A model generated the notes under the pieces. The model was given only the letters and a program-made list of their open reading frames with translations. It ran no database searches and was not told where the DNA came from. Shown one piece after another: positions 63,966-64,000 of a stretch of DNA of 64,000 nucleotides. The DNA lies in assembly GCF_018728565.1 (NCBI RefSeq), contig NZ_JACSOI010000009.1, forward strand, positions 87,295 to 151,294, given 5' to 3'. How positions within the stretch are numbered: the first letter of the stretch is position 1; the number at the start of each line of letters is the position of its first letter. This stretch comes from Zobellia russellii (lineage in GTDB: Bacteria; Bacteroidota; Bacteroidia; Flavobacteriales; Flavobacteriaceae). A program made the position numbers and the translations under genes.

Positions 63966-64000
63966 GCAAGGCGGCTTCCTACTCTCCCACCTATTGGCAG
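63966..64000 (-). rRNA. rrf: 5S rRNA, 3' end only
   Basis: Read on the minus strand the last bases contain GGTGGGAGAGTAGG followed by AGCCGCC, the conserved 3' part of bacterial 5S rRNA. The rest lies to the right of the window. A terminator follows, so this is the end of an rRNA operon running leftward. The exact mature 3' end is uncertain by a few bases. Confidence 0.85.

Noticed and set aside
1..64000. tRNA genes, prophage, integrase, transposase or CRISPR arrays
   Set aside because: I read the intergenic stretches for these and found no supporting sequence; the only structural RNA signs are the 6S RNA and the 5S rRNA end.

Overview
The window is a chromosomal segment of a marine Bacteroidota, most likely a Flavobacteriaceae of the Zobellia/Maribacter type. 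Supporting signs are SusC/SusD pairs, Bacteroidota-type promoters (TTG, 19-20 nt, TAnnTTTG), a 6S RNA between zapA and rny, CCC-motif and DUF6452/DUF6048 proteins, and a carrageenan-type sugar locus. The genus is inferred from gene content and order, not proven.

Left region (1-12.3 kb, + strand): a carrageenan/3,6-anhydro-D-galactose catabolic cluster. It holds the end of a KDPG/KDPGal-type aldolase, a GH129-like glycosidase, an S1 sulfatase, a lipoprotein GH127, a sugar-porter MFS permease, a signal-less (cytoplasmic) GH127 and a second S1 sulfatase. Together these would desulfate oligosaccharides, remove anhydrogalactose, import sugars or short oligosaccharides and feed the aldolase. No SusC/D pair and no endo-carrageenase is present in this part.

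Middle region (12.3-30.5 kb): housekeeping genes. They are rny, a 6S RNA, zapA with a coiled-coil partner, an M23 peptidase, a TonB-dependent receptor, a cysteine desulfurase, an Smr protein, small membrane proteins, rocD, rlmD, DUF6452/DUF6048, a THUMP RNA methyltransferase and a ZIP transporter. Bidirectional terminators separate several convergent pairs.

Right region (30.5-63.7 kb): a large polysaccharide-utilisation-like region with two SusC/SusD pairs but no glycoside hydrolase or polysaccharide lyase that I recognise. It encodes UxuA, an SDR mannonate oxidoreductase, two exported Gfo/Idh/MocA-type proteins, a DUF6807 (PmoA-like) lipoprotein, two ThuA-like proteins, a DUF1501 protein, a PSCyt1/PSCyt2/LamG/PSD1 protein, a PVC-type c-heme propeller protein, a propeller protein with a blue-copper domain, and a DUF1080 lipoprotein. 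This set points to oxidative (3-keto) glycoside cleavage with periplasmic electron carriers, ending in mannonate catabolism. It is the best candidate here for an undescribed system.

Regulation of the right region is unusually readable. A lacI-thuA cassette occurs twice (42.06-44.06 and 54.01-56.01 kb), each time divergent from a susC. Both susC promoters have the same architecture, with a near-palindromic LacI-type operator lying over the -33 element. The second SusC carries a single in-frame TAG stop. The window ends at the 3' end of a 5S rRNA and its terminator, so the right region lies directly downstream of an rRNA operon.
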